Source: Methylophaga sp.
GTDB lineage: Bacteria > Pseudomonadota > Gammaproteobacteria > Nitrosococcales > Methylophagaceae
DNA length: 64,000 nucleotides
Assembly: GCA_002706095.1 (NCBI GenBank)
Contig: PAJP01000008.1
Coordinates: forward strand, 85,823 to 149,822
Direction: 5' to 3'
A model generated the notes under the pieces. The model made no database searches, had not been told where the DNA came from, and worked only from the letters and a program-made list of their open reading frames with translations. Positions 36,554-45,999 of the stretch are shown here, piece by piece; the first letter of the stretch is position 1, and every line of letters starts with the position of its first letter. The position numbers and the translations under genes are program-made.

Positions 36554-36669
36554 TTGTTTTGGTTTTATAGTACAAACTTAGAAAAATAATCTCAATAACT
36601 AAAATTCCTAAATTTAAACTTGACCCCTACAATAAAAAATCAACATAAACAAACTTTAATACAAAAAAA

Positions 36670-36701
36670 TTTGCATAATTCAAAAATTTATCTTAAGTTT
36701 G
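36670..36701 (+). promoter_or_regulatory. late promoter TTTG-N20-TAAGTTTG
   Basis: A full match to the Bacteroidota consensus lies 24 bases before the first late gene. Downstream, TTTAACATATATTTAC matches the segment before the scaffold gene at 44.78 kb. Confidence 0.65.
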
Positions 36702-36724
36702 CAAAAGTTTAACATATATTTACA

Positions 36725-37096
36725 ATGTCAATACCATTATATAAGAGTAAAACAAAGTATAAACACGAGGTAGAGCTCGTTGATAGGATTATATCTATTT
36801 ACTCGACTATTAAAAAAGATAAGAAAAACCAAATACTACCTTTTGAGAAAGAAATCCTCATATATTATATTTTAAACGGATTCTCTAAAGAAACAAAAGA
36901 GATTATAAAAACCGAAAAAAAGAAAAATAACAGTCAGATAGATACAGCAAATTGTAACTTAAGGCGCAAAGGATTTTTAATAAAAGGTAATAAAAACCAA
37001 AAGATTTCTTATGTAAAAGAAGAAATACAAGAAATGGTAGACAGTTTTTTAAATAATAAAAACCAGTTCTACGTAATACAATTTGAAAAGAAGTAG
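36725..37096 (+). CDS. first late gene, possible small terminase or regulator, 123 aa
   Basis: A strongly basic protein with MSIPLYKSKTKYKHEVELVD at the start and helices around LIYYILNGFSKETKEIIKTE. The CNLRRKGFLIKGNKNQ segment may be part of a helix-turn-helix-like unit. It opens the rightward operon that leads to the terminase. A small terminase subunit or late regulator would fit that position, but no signature confirms it. Confidence 0.5.
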   Translation: MSIPLYKSKTKYKHEVELVDRIISIYSTIKKDKKNQILPFEKEILIYYILNGFSKETKEIIKTEKKKNNSQIDTANCNLRRKGFLIKGNKNQKISYVKEEIQEMVDSFLNNKNQFYVIQFEKK

Positions 37097-37600
37097 ATGG
37101 AAGAGAGTGAAATAGCCTTTGAGAACGATATCTACCGAGAGATTGCAGAAGAAAAAGGTTGGGACTACAAGGAGGTAGAAGAGCTAATAAGTATGCATTT
37201 ACAGTATTTTAGAGAAGTACGAGTAAAAGATCCAAATATAACCGCCTTTAAATTAGGCAAAAATTTGGGAAGCTTAATGTGTAATATGTACTTAGTAAAT
37301 AGAGATAAAATAAAATTTGAAGGGTGGGTGAACGGAAAAAGTGAGTATAAGCAAGATTGGAAAAAAAGTAGCCTAGATGTAATAAATAAACGGAAGGAAA
37401 AAATGGAAGCTCATTGCAGATTAGCAGAAGAGCAAGGTAAAGTATCAAAGTATCTAAAAAAACCGTTTATATGGCTTCTTAAAAAGCCCATAGAGAAGAT
37501 TAGAGGCAGTTACATACCTTTAGGGGTAGTAGAGAACAGAGCAGAATTATTTCGAGTTCTAGGAGAGTTTCAGAACAAAATAGCAAACGAGGATGAGTAA
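37097..37600 (+). CDS. hypothetical protein, 167 aa
   Basis: An acidic helical start (IAEEKGWDYKEVEELISMHL), a middle with KLGKNLGSLMCNMYLVNRDK, and a basic C-terminal half with PLGVVENRAELFRVLGEFQN. It starts right after the previous stop. Its role near packaging suggests an accessory subunit, but this is inference. Confidence 0.6.
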   Translation: MEESEIAFENDIYREIAEEKGWDYKEVEELISMHLQYFREVRVKDPNITAFKLGKNLGSLMCNMYLVNRDKIKFEGWVNGKSEYKQDWKKSSLDVINKRKEKMEAHCRLAEEQGKVSKYLKKPFIWLLKKPIEKIRGSYIPLGVVENRAELFRVLGEFQNKIANEDE

Positions 37601-38213
37601 ATTTAAAAACATAGTTAAATCTAGATTTATAAAAGGGGAAAGTTTACCTGATTGGTACGAAAAAAGATTATCTATATGTGCCTCTTGTGAGTTAAACTCT
37701 AAAAACATAGAGGATAAGTCGGGAAAAAGAATGGCTTGGGAGTTTATTGCAGGAGCTCATTGTACAGCCCCCACCTGCGGTTGCAGTATATCCCAAAAAG
37801 CAAAGATAGAAGAAGAGTCGTGTCCAATAGGTAAATGGGGCAAAGAAGCTGAACCACAAGTATTAGATCAAGGTTTTGTAAAAATAACAAATAATTCCGC
37901 AAATAAAGTAACAATACAAAAACAAGGTATAGCCTACTACTTAGATTACGGAACTATAATGTATAATGCAGATAGCAGTGTTAACTTAGAGTTGGAGTTT
38001 GACAGACCAATATATGATACGAATCTAACAACTACTTGTGGATGTACAAAATCGCAAGTAAAAGAAAAAGAAAAAAATAAGTATTCTCTAACAATACAGT
38101 ATGATACAACAAGGGTAGGAAGATTTGAAAAACCAATTATATTTAAGTTCAAACATAATAATGTAAATACCCAATTAAGATTTGTAATAAAAGGAAATGT
38201 AATAAAAAACTAA
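37593..38213 (+). CDS. virion-associated protein: Cys cluster plus DUF1573-like domain, 206 aa
   Basis: The N-terminal part has CASCELNS, then HCTAPTCGCSISQKAKIEEE and SCPIGKW, six or more Cys that probably bind zinc. The C-terminal 110 residues are beta-rich (DTTRVGRFEKPIIFKFKHNN, then LRFVIKGNV) and resemble the Ig-like DUF1573 domain of Bacteroidota. The Cys cluster alone is seen in Bacteroidota phages near terminase genes. The fusion suggests a structural decoration or adaptor. Confidence 0.6.
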   Translation: MSKFKNIVKSRFIKGESLPDWYEKRLSICASCELNSKNIEDKSGKRMAWEFIAGAHCTAPTCGCSISQKAKIEEESCPIGKWGKEAEPQVLDQGFVKITNNSANKVTIQKQGIAYYLDYGTIMYNADSSVNLELEFDRPIYDTNLTTTCGCTKSQVKEKEKNKYSLTIQYDTTRVGRFEKPIIFKFKHNNVNTQLRFVIKGNVIKN

Positions 38214-38222
38214 AAAAAAACG

Positions 38223-38438
38223 ATGAGTGTAATAAAACAAGTTAAGATTATCACACAAAACACACAAGCGGTGATAATAGAAAAAGACCAAGAATCTAAT
38301 AACATCCATTTAACAACAGGAGAAGAGGTCTTTGAAGATTATAAAAGTTTTTTAACATATCTTACTTTGGAAGAAGCTGAAGTATTAGGTAGTGAACTTA
38401 TTAAATTAGCAAACGAAATAAAAAACCAAAATGTTTAG
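38223..38438 (+). CDS. hypothetical protein, 71 aa
   Basis: A small acidic alpha/beta protein (IITQNTQAVIIEKDQESNNI, then LEEAEVLGSELIKLANEI). It precedes the packaging genes within a run of overlapping frames. No family was recognised. Confidence 0.6.
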   Translation: MSVIKQVKIITQNTQAVIIEKDQESNNIHLTTGEEVFEDYKSFLTYLTLEEAEVLGSELIKLANEIKNQNV

Positions 38439-38637
38439 ACAATACGCAAAAAACGCAATCCCAAAAATGATAGAACAGTTTCCTGAATATACAGTAGGGG
38501 AATGTATTCTATCTATTATTAACCACAGAGAAAACAAAACAGTAAGTAAATCACAGTGGTTATCAGTAGCAACAGACGAAGATATATATACAGCAACTGA
38601 AAAAGCAATAGAAATAGAATCTCAAAAAGATGAATAG
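38431..38637 (+). CDS. hypothetical protein, 68 aa
   Basis: A helical protein (YAKNAIPKMIEQFPEYTVGE) with VSKSQWLSVATDEDIYTATE. It overlaps both neighbours. Function is unknown. Confidence 0.6.
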   Translation: MFRQYAKNAIPKMIEQFPEYTVGECILSIINHRENKTVSKSQWLSVATDEDIYTATEKAIEIESQKDE

Positions 38638-39088
38638 CAACAACCTCCACGAAAGGGTGATACAACTCCACAGAGAAATAAAAGAATATATTGATTTATT
38701 TTTAAAACAAAGTAAGGAGTTAAAAGAAAAAACCGCCGAAAAAGCAAAAGAGTATAAAGACCAAGAGAAAGCAAAAGAATTAGCATTTGAAATCTTTATG
38801 AAAGGGCAAGTGCATCAAAGAGATATTGCTATATTAAAAAGTAAATTTGTAGATTTTTTCGATGCGTTTACATTATTAGAAAGCGACTTAGATTTTGATG
38901 AGGAGTTAAAACAAACCTACAATGCAATAAAAACGGAAGAACAAAAACGAGTGTACTTGGTTACAAAAGGACAATTTGAAGAAATTGAGAAAGGAGTAGA
39001 AAATAAAATCCGAGATAGTTATATAAAAAACAACACTTTTGAGCTTTTAAAAACACAATTTAACCAATATATAAAAGATGTCGGATAG
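38630..39088 (+). CDS. coiled-coil protein, 152 aa
   Basis: Almost wholly helical and charged (LFLKQSKELKEKTAEKAKEY, ELAFEIFMKGQVHQRDIAIL). It precedes the large terminase and overlaps it by 11 bases. It could be the small terminase or a partner, but small terminases usually have a recognisable DNA-binding domain that I do not see. Confidence 0.55.
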   Translation: MNSNNLHERVIQLHREIKEYIDLFLKQSKELKEKTAEKAKEYKDQEKAKELAFEIFMKGQVHQRDIAILKSKFVDFFDAFTLLESDLDFDEELKQTYNAIKTEEQKRVYLVTKGQFEEIEKGVENKIRDSYIKNNTFELLKTQFNQYIKDVG

Positions 39089-41840
39089 AACAGATAACTT
39101 TATAAAAAACCATAAACCTTACTTTGATAGGAATGCAGTAGTTATAAAAGCTAATGGATGGAATGACTCCGAATCGTATAAAGATGAAACTGATAGCTTA
39201 TTACAACAACTTAGTGAATTACTTAAGAACGATGGTGACACTAAAGAAATTTCTAAAATAAAGCAACAGATAAGTGATATAGGTACAGAGCATCACAAAA
39301 ATAAAGCAGAACTTTTTAAGCAGGAAAATACTTTAGCGTCTTCTATAACAGGAAGACTCTCTGCTTTTATAAAGGAGTCTGAATCAAATGGAGAAAGACA
39401 GTTACCTAAAGTACAAAAATTTATAGATTATACGGTAGAAATAATAAAAATCCATATAGATAAATGTGAGGAATACTTAGCCTACAATATTGATGTAATT
39501 AAAGATAGTAATACCAAACCAGAAGAAGATAAAGAGTATAAAAGTCAAGAGATACTTTTTCAAGATTCAGTTTTTCAAAAGAAAATAGGTATTTTAGACA
39601 CACTACAAAAATTAAATATAAAATCATCCACAGAAGACCTAGAAAAAAGATTTTATAAAGACGCTAAGGCATCTCTAATATTAAAAGAGCCTTTAGAGAT
39701 ACTAGATACAGATGTAAAACTAAAAGTCGATAGTCTAAGTGTAGAGTGGAATTTATCGACATCAAATGAGATGTTTATAAATATGAATCCAAAAGATATA
39801 CCTCAATGGAATACTAAAAAACATTTTTTTGATCAAGACCAAGTAGTATTACAATTTTGGACAGAGGAGTATAATAAGATTAAAAATGGTATCACTATAG
39901 GGGGTTATTTCATACACCCTTGGTTGTACTTCCATCTCAATTTTTTTAAAACACCAATACCTCAAGAAGATGGTTCAGAACCAACAGTACAACCTGGGCT
40001 TAGAGATAACGAGTGGTTTTTTGCTGAAAATCTAAAGAATTGTATCAGTAAAGAATATCCAGGGTATTATTCTAAGGCTATGTTAGTATACGGAACTCGT
40101 CGTTTTGCAAAATCTGTAATTTTAGCATCTTTAGCACAATGGAGAACTTTAACCAAACATAACTCATTTGGAAGTATAGTAGGTGGAAATTCTTCGGATT
40201 TAAATGCTTTGACGAGTAAGATTAAGACATCTATGACGTACTCTGAACCTGCTTTTAAACTAGGATTTATCAAACAGAATTGGGAGAATGGTGAGACAAC
40301 TTTTGGTATAAAAGAAGATGCCTCAAATAATATAGTTTTTTCTAGTCTTATTGTACAAAACTTAGAGTCAGGAGCAAAATCTTCAACACAAAAAACAGCA
40401 GGATTAGCCCCATCTGTATCAATTTATGATGAGATAGGTAAATACGCATTCTTAAAACCTTATCTTGCAGCACTACCATCTTTTAAAACTCCATATGGAT
40501 TTAAATGCGTTACTTGCTTGGCTGGAACTGGTGGGGAGGCAGACCTTTCAGTAGATGCTATGTCAGTACTAGCAAATCCTGAGTCTTATAGTCTACTACC
40601 TATGGATTGGGATAAATTAGAGAGTAAGATAGACCCTGAATTTATAACTTGGAAAAGGAGGAAATTCGCTACATTTTTTCCTGGTCAAATGGCTTACGAA
40701 GAAGGTTTTATAAAAGAACCTCAAAAGTTTTCAGATTTCTTAGGTATAAAAGATGAGGGATTAAACAACATAAATATTGATGTAACTAATTGGGAGAAAA
40801 ATAAAAGGCTTTTAGAAGATAAAGTAGAAGATGCAAAAAGTGTAAAAGGTTCAAAAGGTAGGCTTTTAGAACAACAACAAAAAGTTCAATACCCAATTGA
40901 TCCAGAAGATTGTTTTATGTCTAGTGAAGATAACCCTTTTTTACCTCTAGAGTGTAAAGTTCATAAAGAAAAAATAATAGAGCAAGGAGATATAGGAAAA
41001 AAAGTTGTACTTTATGAAAGAGGGGGTAGAGTTGAGTATGAAATGGCTGAAAATAAACCTTTACCTAACTATCCTTTTGAGGGAGGTTTTATAGACTCAC
41101 CTGCGATTATTTATATCGAGCCTCCACAAAATCAATCAGAGATTCAGGAATATGAATTTTGTTCTTCATTAGATGATTATAAGCAAGAACAATCTAACGG
41201 GGATTCTGTAGGATCCTTCACTATATTTAGAAGAAATTGTATGGACAAAAATTCTATGCAGATAGCCGCAGAGTATAATGCCCGACCTGATCCACATAGA
41301 AAATTCCACCAACAAGGTCTATTACTGTTAAAAATGTATAATGCAAAATGTTTTCCAGAAAATGAAGATATGGATTTCAAGATATTTTTAGATACTAAAA
41401 ATTTAACTTGGAGGTATTTAGTTAAAGGGATAAATTTAGCTCAAGACCTTGACTTAAATTCCAATGGTAATAGGGAGTATGGATGGAGTCCTACTGAGAA
41501 GAATATTAATTTTATGTACGGACTTATAAAAAACTATATATCTCAAGAAATAGAGGAGTATAATGAAGAAGGAGAGGTAGTAAGGACATATTTAGGGTTA
41601 GAGCGAATAAAGTCAGTAGGTATATTAGAAGAACTCCAAAATTTTAAAAAAGATGGAAACTTCGATAGATTAAGGTCTTTTGGGGGAGCTCTTATGTATG
41701 ACCACTATTTAACAAGTCAATATATAATACCTAGACCAACAATAAAAGCGGAAAAAGAAAAAAGAGAAAAAATGAAGAAGAAAAAAAGACGTTCTCATAG
41801 TATGTTTGGAAATACACCAGGAAGAGTATTTGGAAAATAA
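39078..41840 (+). CDS. large terminase subunit, 920 aa
   Basis: Powers DNA packaging and cuts concatemers. A long N-terminal extension of about 330 residues is followed by the ATPase, with YGTRRFAKS as a Walker A-like loop near residues 338-346 and SVSIYDEIGK as Walker B with a Glu near 447-456. GTGGEADL and the C-terminal part with DLDLNSNGNREYGWSP would form the coupling and nuclease region. Size is larger than most terminases (400-700). It precedes the portal, as is typical. Confidence 0.8.
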   Translation: MSDRTDNFIKNHKPYFDRNAVVIKANGWNDSESYKDETDSLLQQLSELLKNDGDTKEISKIKQQISDIGTEHHKNKAELFKQENTLASSITGRLSAFIKESESNGERQLPKVQKFIDYTVEIIKIHIDKCEEYLAYNIDVIKDSNTKPEEDKEYKSQEILFQDSVFQKKIGILDTLQKLNIKSSTEDLEKRFYKDAKASLILKEPLEILDTDVKLKVDSLSVEWNLSTSNEMFINMNPKDIPQWNTKKHFFDQDQVVLQFWTEEYNKIKNGITIGGYFIHPWLYFHLNFFKTPIPQEDGSEPTVQPGLRDNEWFFAENLKNCISKEYPGYYSKAMLVYGTRRFAKSVILASLAQWRTLTKHNSFGSIVGGNSSDLNALTSKIKTSMTYSEPAFKLGFIKQNWENGETTFGIKEDASNNIVFSSLIVQNLESGAKSSTQKTAGLAPSVSIYDEIGKYAFLKPYLAALPSFKTPYGFKCVTCLAGTGGEADLSVDAMSVLANPESYSLLPMDWDKLESKIDPEFITWKRRKFATFFPGQMAYEEGFIKEPQKFSDFLGIKDEGLNNINIDVTNWEKNKRLLEDKVEDAKSVKGSKGRLLEQQQKVQYPIDPEDCFMSSEDNPFLPLECKVHKEKIIEQGDIGKKVVLYERGGRVEYEMAENKPLPNYPFEGGFIDSPAIIYIEPPQNQSEIQEYEFCSSLDDYKQEQSNGDSVGSFTIFRRNCMDKNSMQIAAEYNARPDPHRKFHQQGLLLLKMYNAKCFPENEDMDFKIFLDTKNLTWRYLVKGINLAQDLDLNSNGNREYGWSPTEKNINFMYGLIKNYISQEIEEYNEEGEVVRTYLGLERIKSVGILEELQNFKKDGNFDRLRSFGGALMYDHYLTSQYIIPRPTIKAEKEKREKMKKKKRRSHSMFGNTPGRVFGK

Positions 41841-41849
41841 TTTTAGCAT

Positions 41850-41881
41850 TTTGCAATAGATATAAATAAAAGGTAGTTTTG
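41850..41881 (+). promoter_or_regulatory. promoter TTTG-N20-TAGTTTTG before the portal
   Basis: A full match to the Bacteroidota consensus. The start codon of the portal gene lies about 20 bases downstream of it. Confidence 0.6.
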
Positions 41882-41901
41882 CATATTAAATCCACCTACA
41901 A

Positions 41902-44706
41902 TTGAGTTTTTTAAACGGTTTACATAAATATTATAACGGAGCTTTTGGAGGTTCGGGTACAGATAGTGCCCTACCTTTACAGACTATCTCCGAGGCTAAA
42001 AAGTATAAAAAAGATAAAGAGTTTTTTAAACAGACTTTAGATGCTTTAGAGACTATTGGACTGACACAGTTTTTTCAAAACTTAGAGTTTCAGGATTACT
42101 ACAAGATGATACAAGGTGATTTAGTTCACCGAGACTTTTTAGATGATGGCACAGATTCTGATGGAATATACAAAGGAATAAAAGAGCTCCGAGAAGAAGT
42201 ACAATTACCTACTTATATAAAACACTATGACCTTTTAGGTATGATAGTTAATCAGTTAACAGGGGAGCTTCCCGAAATGACTGATATCATAAGAATGAGG
42301 TCAATAGATGAATATGCCAAGAATGACTATATAAGAGAAAAAGAAACATTAGTTGCACAGTATATGCAGCAAATGTTTAATAATAATCTTAACAAACTTT
42401 TAGCATTAAAAGGTATAAATCCTTTAAAAAACGACTTCCAATCCGAAGAAGAAAAACAACAATACTTACAATACCTAGAAGAAGAGAAAGCTAAGATAAA
42501 GTCTCCAAAAGATATTGATAGGGAACTTAGTAAATCTTGGAAAGTAAGAGCGGTTGAATGGGCGGAAAATAAATATGAGTCAGATTCCTTAAGATTTAAA
42601 GCTGATGTAAATTGTCCTACTGACGAGACAGAAATGAAAGACCTTCTTTTAACAGGGAGGTTTTTTACAAATTATCATGTAGGTTATGATTATTATAGAC
42701 CTGAACGTTGGAATCCAATACAAACATTTTTCTCTAGAAACCTGGACATAAAAAACCCACAAGACGGAGATTATGTAGGAAGAATTCATTTTATGTCTGC
42801 CTCAGAAATAGTTCAAAAGTGGGGGCACTTAATAAACAAGGAGGTACAAGAAGATCTTCACAAAGTATACGATAACTATACAGACAAGAATAGAGTATAT
42901 TCTGACAGTAAAACATTATATCAAAGACCTGTTGGCAAATTATTAGCTCCCGACGAAGATTATTTAGAAAGAGAAATAAATCTACAAATACAAGAGGCTT
43001 TTCAAACACCTATGGGAGAAACAACCATAGAGGGTAAAGATGGAAGCTTAACAAAAGTACCAACTTGGCTTTCAGATTATAATGACAGCCCTAACTATAT
43101 ATCTAATGATTTAGCAAAACAGTTACGACAAGATATAGAAGTTAGACACGATGTCTTTAGAGTAACAGAAGCTTACTGGAAAGGTTTTAAATGTTGGGGA
43201 GCATTAAGATATGAAAGCGAAGAAGGAATCATTGTTGAAGAATTAGTAACAGAATATTTACTATCAGATTTCTTAAAAGAAAAAGGGATTAAAAAAGTAA
43301 ACAATGTTTCGTTAGATGAGTTTGAAAAAGATCCTGAGAGAATAAATCAAATTTGTTACTTTTATTTACCTGTTATTTATCAAGGTAAAAAAATCGCAGG
43401 TACAGGTACTTCAAAAGATATATATTTTGATATAAAGGAGTGTGATATTCAAATAAAAGGAGACAGTAACCTGTATGATTTAAAACTACCTGTCGCAGGA
43501 CTTATTACAAACTCTCTTGGTAAAAAGATAAGACCTTATCAATTAGGCTACAATGTCTGCTTAAATCAAATATACAATTTACTCGAAAAGGAATTAGGGA
43601 TGTTTTTCGCTATGGATATTAATTTACTTCCGAGCGAGTATAAGGATGAAGGTGATTCTAGAGATGCATTAGCTTCATTGAGAGACACAATACGAGATAT
43701 AGGTATATTACCACTAGACTACTCAAAACAAAACACTGCTGGTACTAATATGACTATGAACACTTTTCAAGCGCAAAGTTTGACCTTTGATGTTCAAATA
43801 CAAAGACGTATAGAATTAGCAGAGTATTATAAAAGATTAGCGTTTGAGCAAATAGGTATTACAGAACAAAGAAAAGGAGCTCCGAATGAGTATATGACTA
43901 ATGAAGGTATAAAAGTTGGTCAAGAAGCATCTTACGCACAAACAAAAAACCTATACACAGAGTTTAATAACGCCCGACTAAGAAAAATAGAACTACATTT
44001 AGCAATAGCTCAATATTGTGAAGTAAACGATAAAGACATATCTACATTTTACAGAAAAACAGATGGGTCAATAGTCTATAACACATTTTCTGATGAAAAA
44101 TTCCACTTAAGAAAGATTGGAGTTTTACCAAGTTCAAACAGTGATGATAAAAAAAGAATAGAGGCGGTAAAACAAGCCTTACTAAACAATAACACTTTTG
44201 AAGGAGCAGATGTACTTTCTTATGCAAATATCATTAACTCCGACACACTATTAGAGCTATTAGATACAGCTAAAGCAGACAGAAAAGAGCGTTACCAAAG
44301 AGAGGATTTAGCAAGACAGTCTCAGGAAAAGCAAACTCAAATGGCTTTAGAAGCAGAGGAAAGAAAAGATCTTAGAGACAAAGCTTTTGAGAAGATGTTG
44401 GCAGATAACAAGAATGAAACATCTATACAGGAGAGTATTATAAATAGTCTGGGACGTGCTTCAGATAAGAAAAGTGATACGGAAGGAATAAATCAAATTA
44501 AGATTGCAGGGGATCAGGCACTAAAAGAACAAGAACTAGACTCTAAAGATGGAATAGAAAATAGGAAGTTAGATTTAAAAGCAGAAGAACAAAACGCCAA
44601 CATTGCTCAAAAAGCAAAAGAGCTTGAAATTAGACTCAGAGAAGTGAAGGCTAAGGAAGATGAGATAAAAACTAATAGGTTCACTTCAATAATAAACAAA
44701 AACTAA
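41902..44706 (+). CDS. portal protein, 934 aa, TTG start
   Basis: The ring at the special vertex through which DNA enters. Its length and position between large terminase and scaffold fit. It has an N-terminal helical part (QNLEFQDYYKMIQGDLVHRD, then DLLGMIVNQLTGELPEMTDI), a middle with LPLDYSKQNTAG and MTMNTFQAQSLTFDVQIQRR, and a long helical C-terminus. The start is TTG, and the frame has no ATG near the promoter. No nearer alternative function fits. Confidence 0.65.
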   Translation: MSFLNGLHKYYNGAFGGSGTDSALPLQTISEAKKYKKDKEFFKQTLDALETIGLTQFFQNLEFQDYYKMIQGDLVHRDFLDDGTDSDGIYKGIKELREEVQLPTYIKHYDLLGMIVNQLTGELPEMTDIIRMRSIDEYAKNDYIREKETLVAQYMQQMFNNNLNKLLALKGINPLKNDFQSEEEKQQYLQYLEEEKAKIKSPKDIDRELSKSWKVRAVEWAENKYESDSLRFKADVNCPTDETEMKDLLLTGRFFTNYHVGYDYYRPERWNPIQTFFSRNLDIKNPQDGDYVGRIHFMSASEIVQKWGHLINKEVQEDLHKVYDNYTDKNRVYSDSKTLYQRPVGKLLAPDEDYLEREINLQIQEAFQTPMGETTIEGKDGSLTKVPTWLSDYNDSPNYISNDLAKQLRQDIEVRHDVFRVTEAYWKGFKCWGALRYESEEGIIVEELVTEYLLSDFLKEKGIKKVNNVSLDEFEKDPERINQICYFYLPVIYQGKKIAGTGTSKDIYFDIKECDIQIKGDSNLYDLKLPVAGLITNSLGKKIRPYQLGYNVCLNQIYNLLEKELGMFFAMDINLLPSEYKDEGDSRDALASLRDTIRDIGILPLDYSKQNTAGTNMTMNTFQAQSLTFDVQIQRRIELAEYYKRLAFEQIGITEQRKGAPNEYMTNEGIKVGQEASYAQTKNLYTEFNNARLRKIELHLAIAQYCEVNDKDISTFYRKTDGSIVYNTFSDEKFHLRKIGVLPSSNSDDKKRIEAVKQALLNNNTFEGADVLSYANIINSDTLLELLDTAKADRKERYQREDLARQSQEKQTQMALEAEERKDLRDKAFEKMLADNKNETSIQESIINSLGRASDKKSDTEGINQIKIAGDQALKEQELDSKDGIENRKLDLKAEEQNANIAQKAKELEIRLREVKAKEDEIKTNRFTSIINKN

Positions 44707-44787
44707 AAAAATATTTAAGGCTTAACTAAACTATAATTTTAGGTCTTAACAATATTTTATGAAATTTAATAATCAAGAATCTTAACA

Positions 44788-44795
44788 TATATTTG
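44788..44795 (+). promoter_or_regulatory. promoter -7 box before the scaffold gene
   Basis: TATATTTG directly preceded by TTAACA. The same 14-base segment TTAACATATATTTR occurs before the first late gene. No clear -33 box is present. Confidence 0.4.
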
Positions 44796-44809
44796 TAACA
44801 TATTTTAAA

Positions 44810-45970
44810 ATGTCAGAAAAAAACCAAACCACAGACGAAGGAGTAATGTCATTTGACGAGCTAGTAGCAGACTATACTAGAGAGCAAGGACTAGCACCTC
44901 AACCCGAAGTAGAAGAAATTAATAACTCAGAAGAAGACTTAATGAGTCAAGCGGAGGAGTTAGAAAAAGGTCAAGAAGAAGAAACTACGGAAGAAGAGAA
45001 CACAACTGAAAACCAATCCGAAGTAGAAGAGACCCCTGAAGAGGAAGTAAAAACTGAAAAAGATAAACCTACACCTAATACCTTTAATTACGCAAGTTTT
45101 GTAAAAAAACAGATTGAAAAAGGTAAGTGGAAAGATGCTATTATAGAAGATGCAGAGGGTAATGAAGTGAAGCTTTCAGAAATGGAAGACTTAGATGAAG
45201 AAACTTTCTACCAAGTGCAGGACAGTCAAGAAGCTTTTTCAAAAGAAGATATTGAGACAAACTATATCCCTACTAAGGATTTAGATGACAGAAAGAAAAA
45301 AGTCTTAGATATTGTATCAAAAGGCGGGGATTTAAAAGAGATATTTAAGTCAGAAGAAGGTTTAAAACAATATTTACATCCTTATGAAGGTGTAGATTTA
45401 GAAGATGAGCAAGTACAAGCTAATATTCTTTATAATGATTTATTAAGGAGAAACGTTAGTGATAAGGTGGCTAGAGCTGCTGTAAAAGAGGCTCAGGAAG
45501 ATCTTACTTTAGATACAAAAGCAAAAGAAATTATTGATAATGTTAATAAGCAGTTCGATAATTATGTAGCGGCGGAAGAGAAGAAGATTGAGCAAAAAGC
45601 AGAAACGGAAAAAGCAGAAGCTGCACAATACAGAAAAGATCTCACAAAATCCTTTAAAGAAGCAGAATTTAAAGATAACGACGTAAAAAGATACGTAGAC
45701 CTTGCTACTAAAAAGGATAAAGACGGAAACTACGCAGTAGATACTTTATTCAATGAATATATGGAAGACCCTAAAAAAGCAGTACAATTAGTTGCATTTT
45801 TAGACGACCCAGACAAGTTTTTAAAACGCTATAAAGATACAGCAAAAACAGAAGCTACAAAAGAGCACCTGCGAACAATAAAGCTTATCCAAAACAAAGA
45901 CAGAAAAGCACCAATAGAGGAGATAAAAAAAGAAAAGACAAACGAAATTATCCCTGACTTTATCAATTAG
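44810..45970 (+). CDS. capsid scaffold-like protein, 386 aa
   Basis: A very acidic, helical protein with a Glu-rich N-terminal 90 residues (SQAEELEKGQEEETTEEENT) and coiled-coil segments (ANILYNDLLRRNVSDKVARA, AEEKKIEQKAETEKAEAAQY). Position just before the capsid gene and composition are those of a scaffolding protein that directs procapsid assembly and is then removed. No protease was seen in the window. Confidence 0.7.
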   Translation: MSEKNQTTDEGVMSFDELVADYTREQGLAPQPEVEEINNSEEDLMSQAEELEKGQEEETTEEENTTENQSEVEETPEEEVKTEKDKPTPNTFNYASFVKKQIEKGKWKDAIIEDAEGNEVKLSEMEDLDEETFYQVQDSQEAFSKEDIETNYIPTKDLDDRKKKVLDIVSKGGDLKEIFKSEEGLKQYLHPYEGVDLEDEQVQANILYNDLLRRNVSDKVARAAVKEAQEDLTLDTKAKEIIDNVNKQFDNYVAAEEKKIEQKAETEKAEAAQYRKDLTKSFKEAEFKDNDVKRYVDLATKKDKDGNYAVDTLFNEYMEDPKKAVQLVAFLDDPDKFLKRYKDTAKTEATKEHLRTIKLIQNKDRKAPIEEIKKEKTNEIIPDFIN

Positions 45971-45999
45971 AAACAATCAATTTAAACTAAATAATCAAA

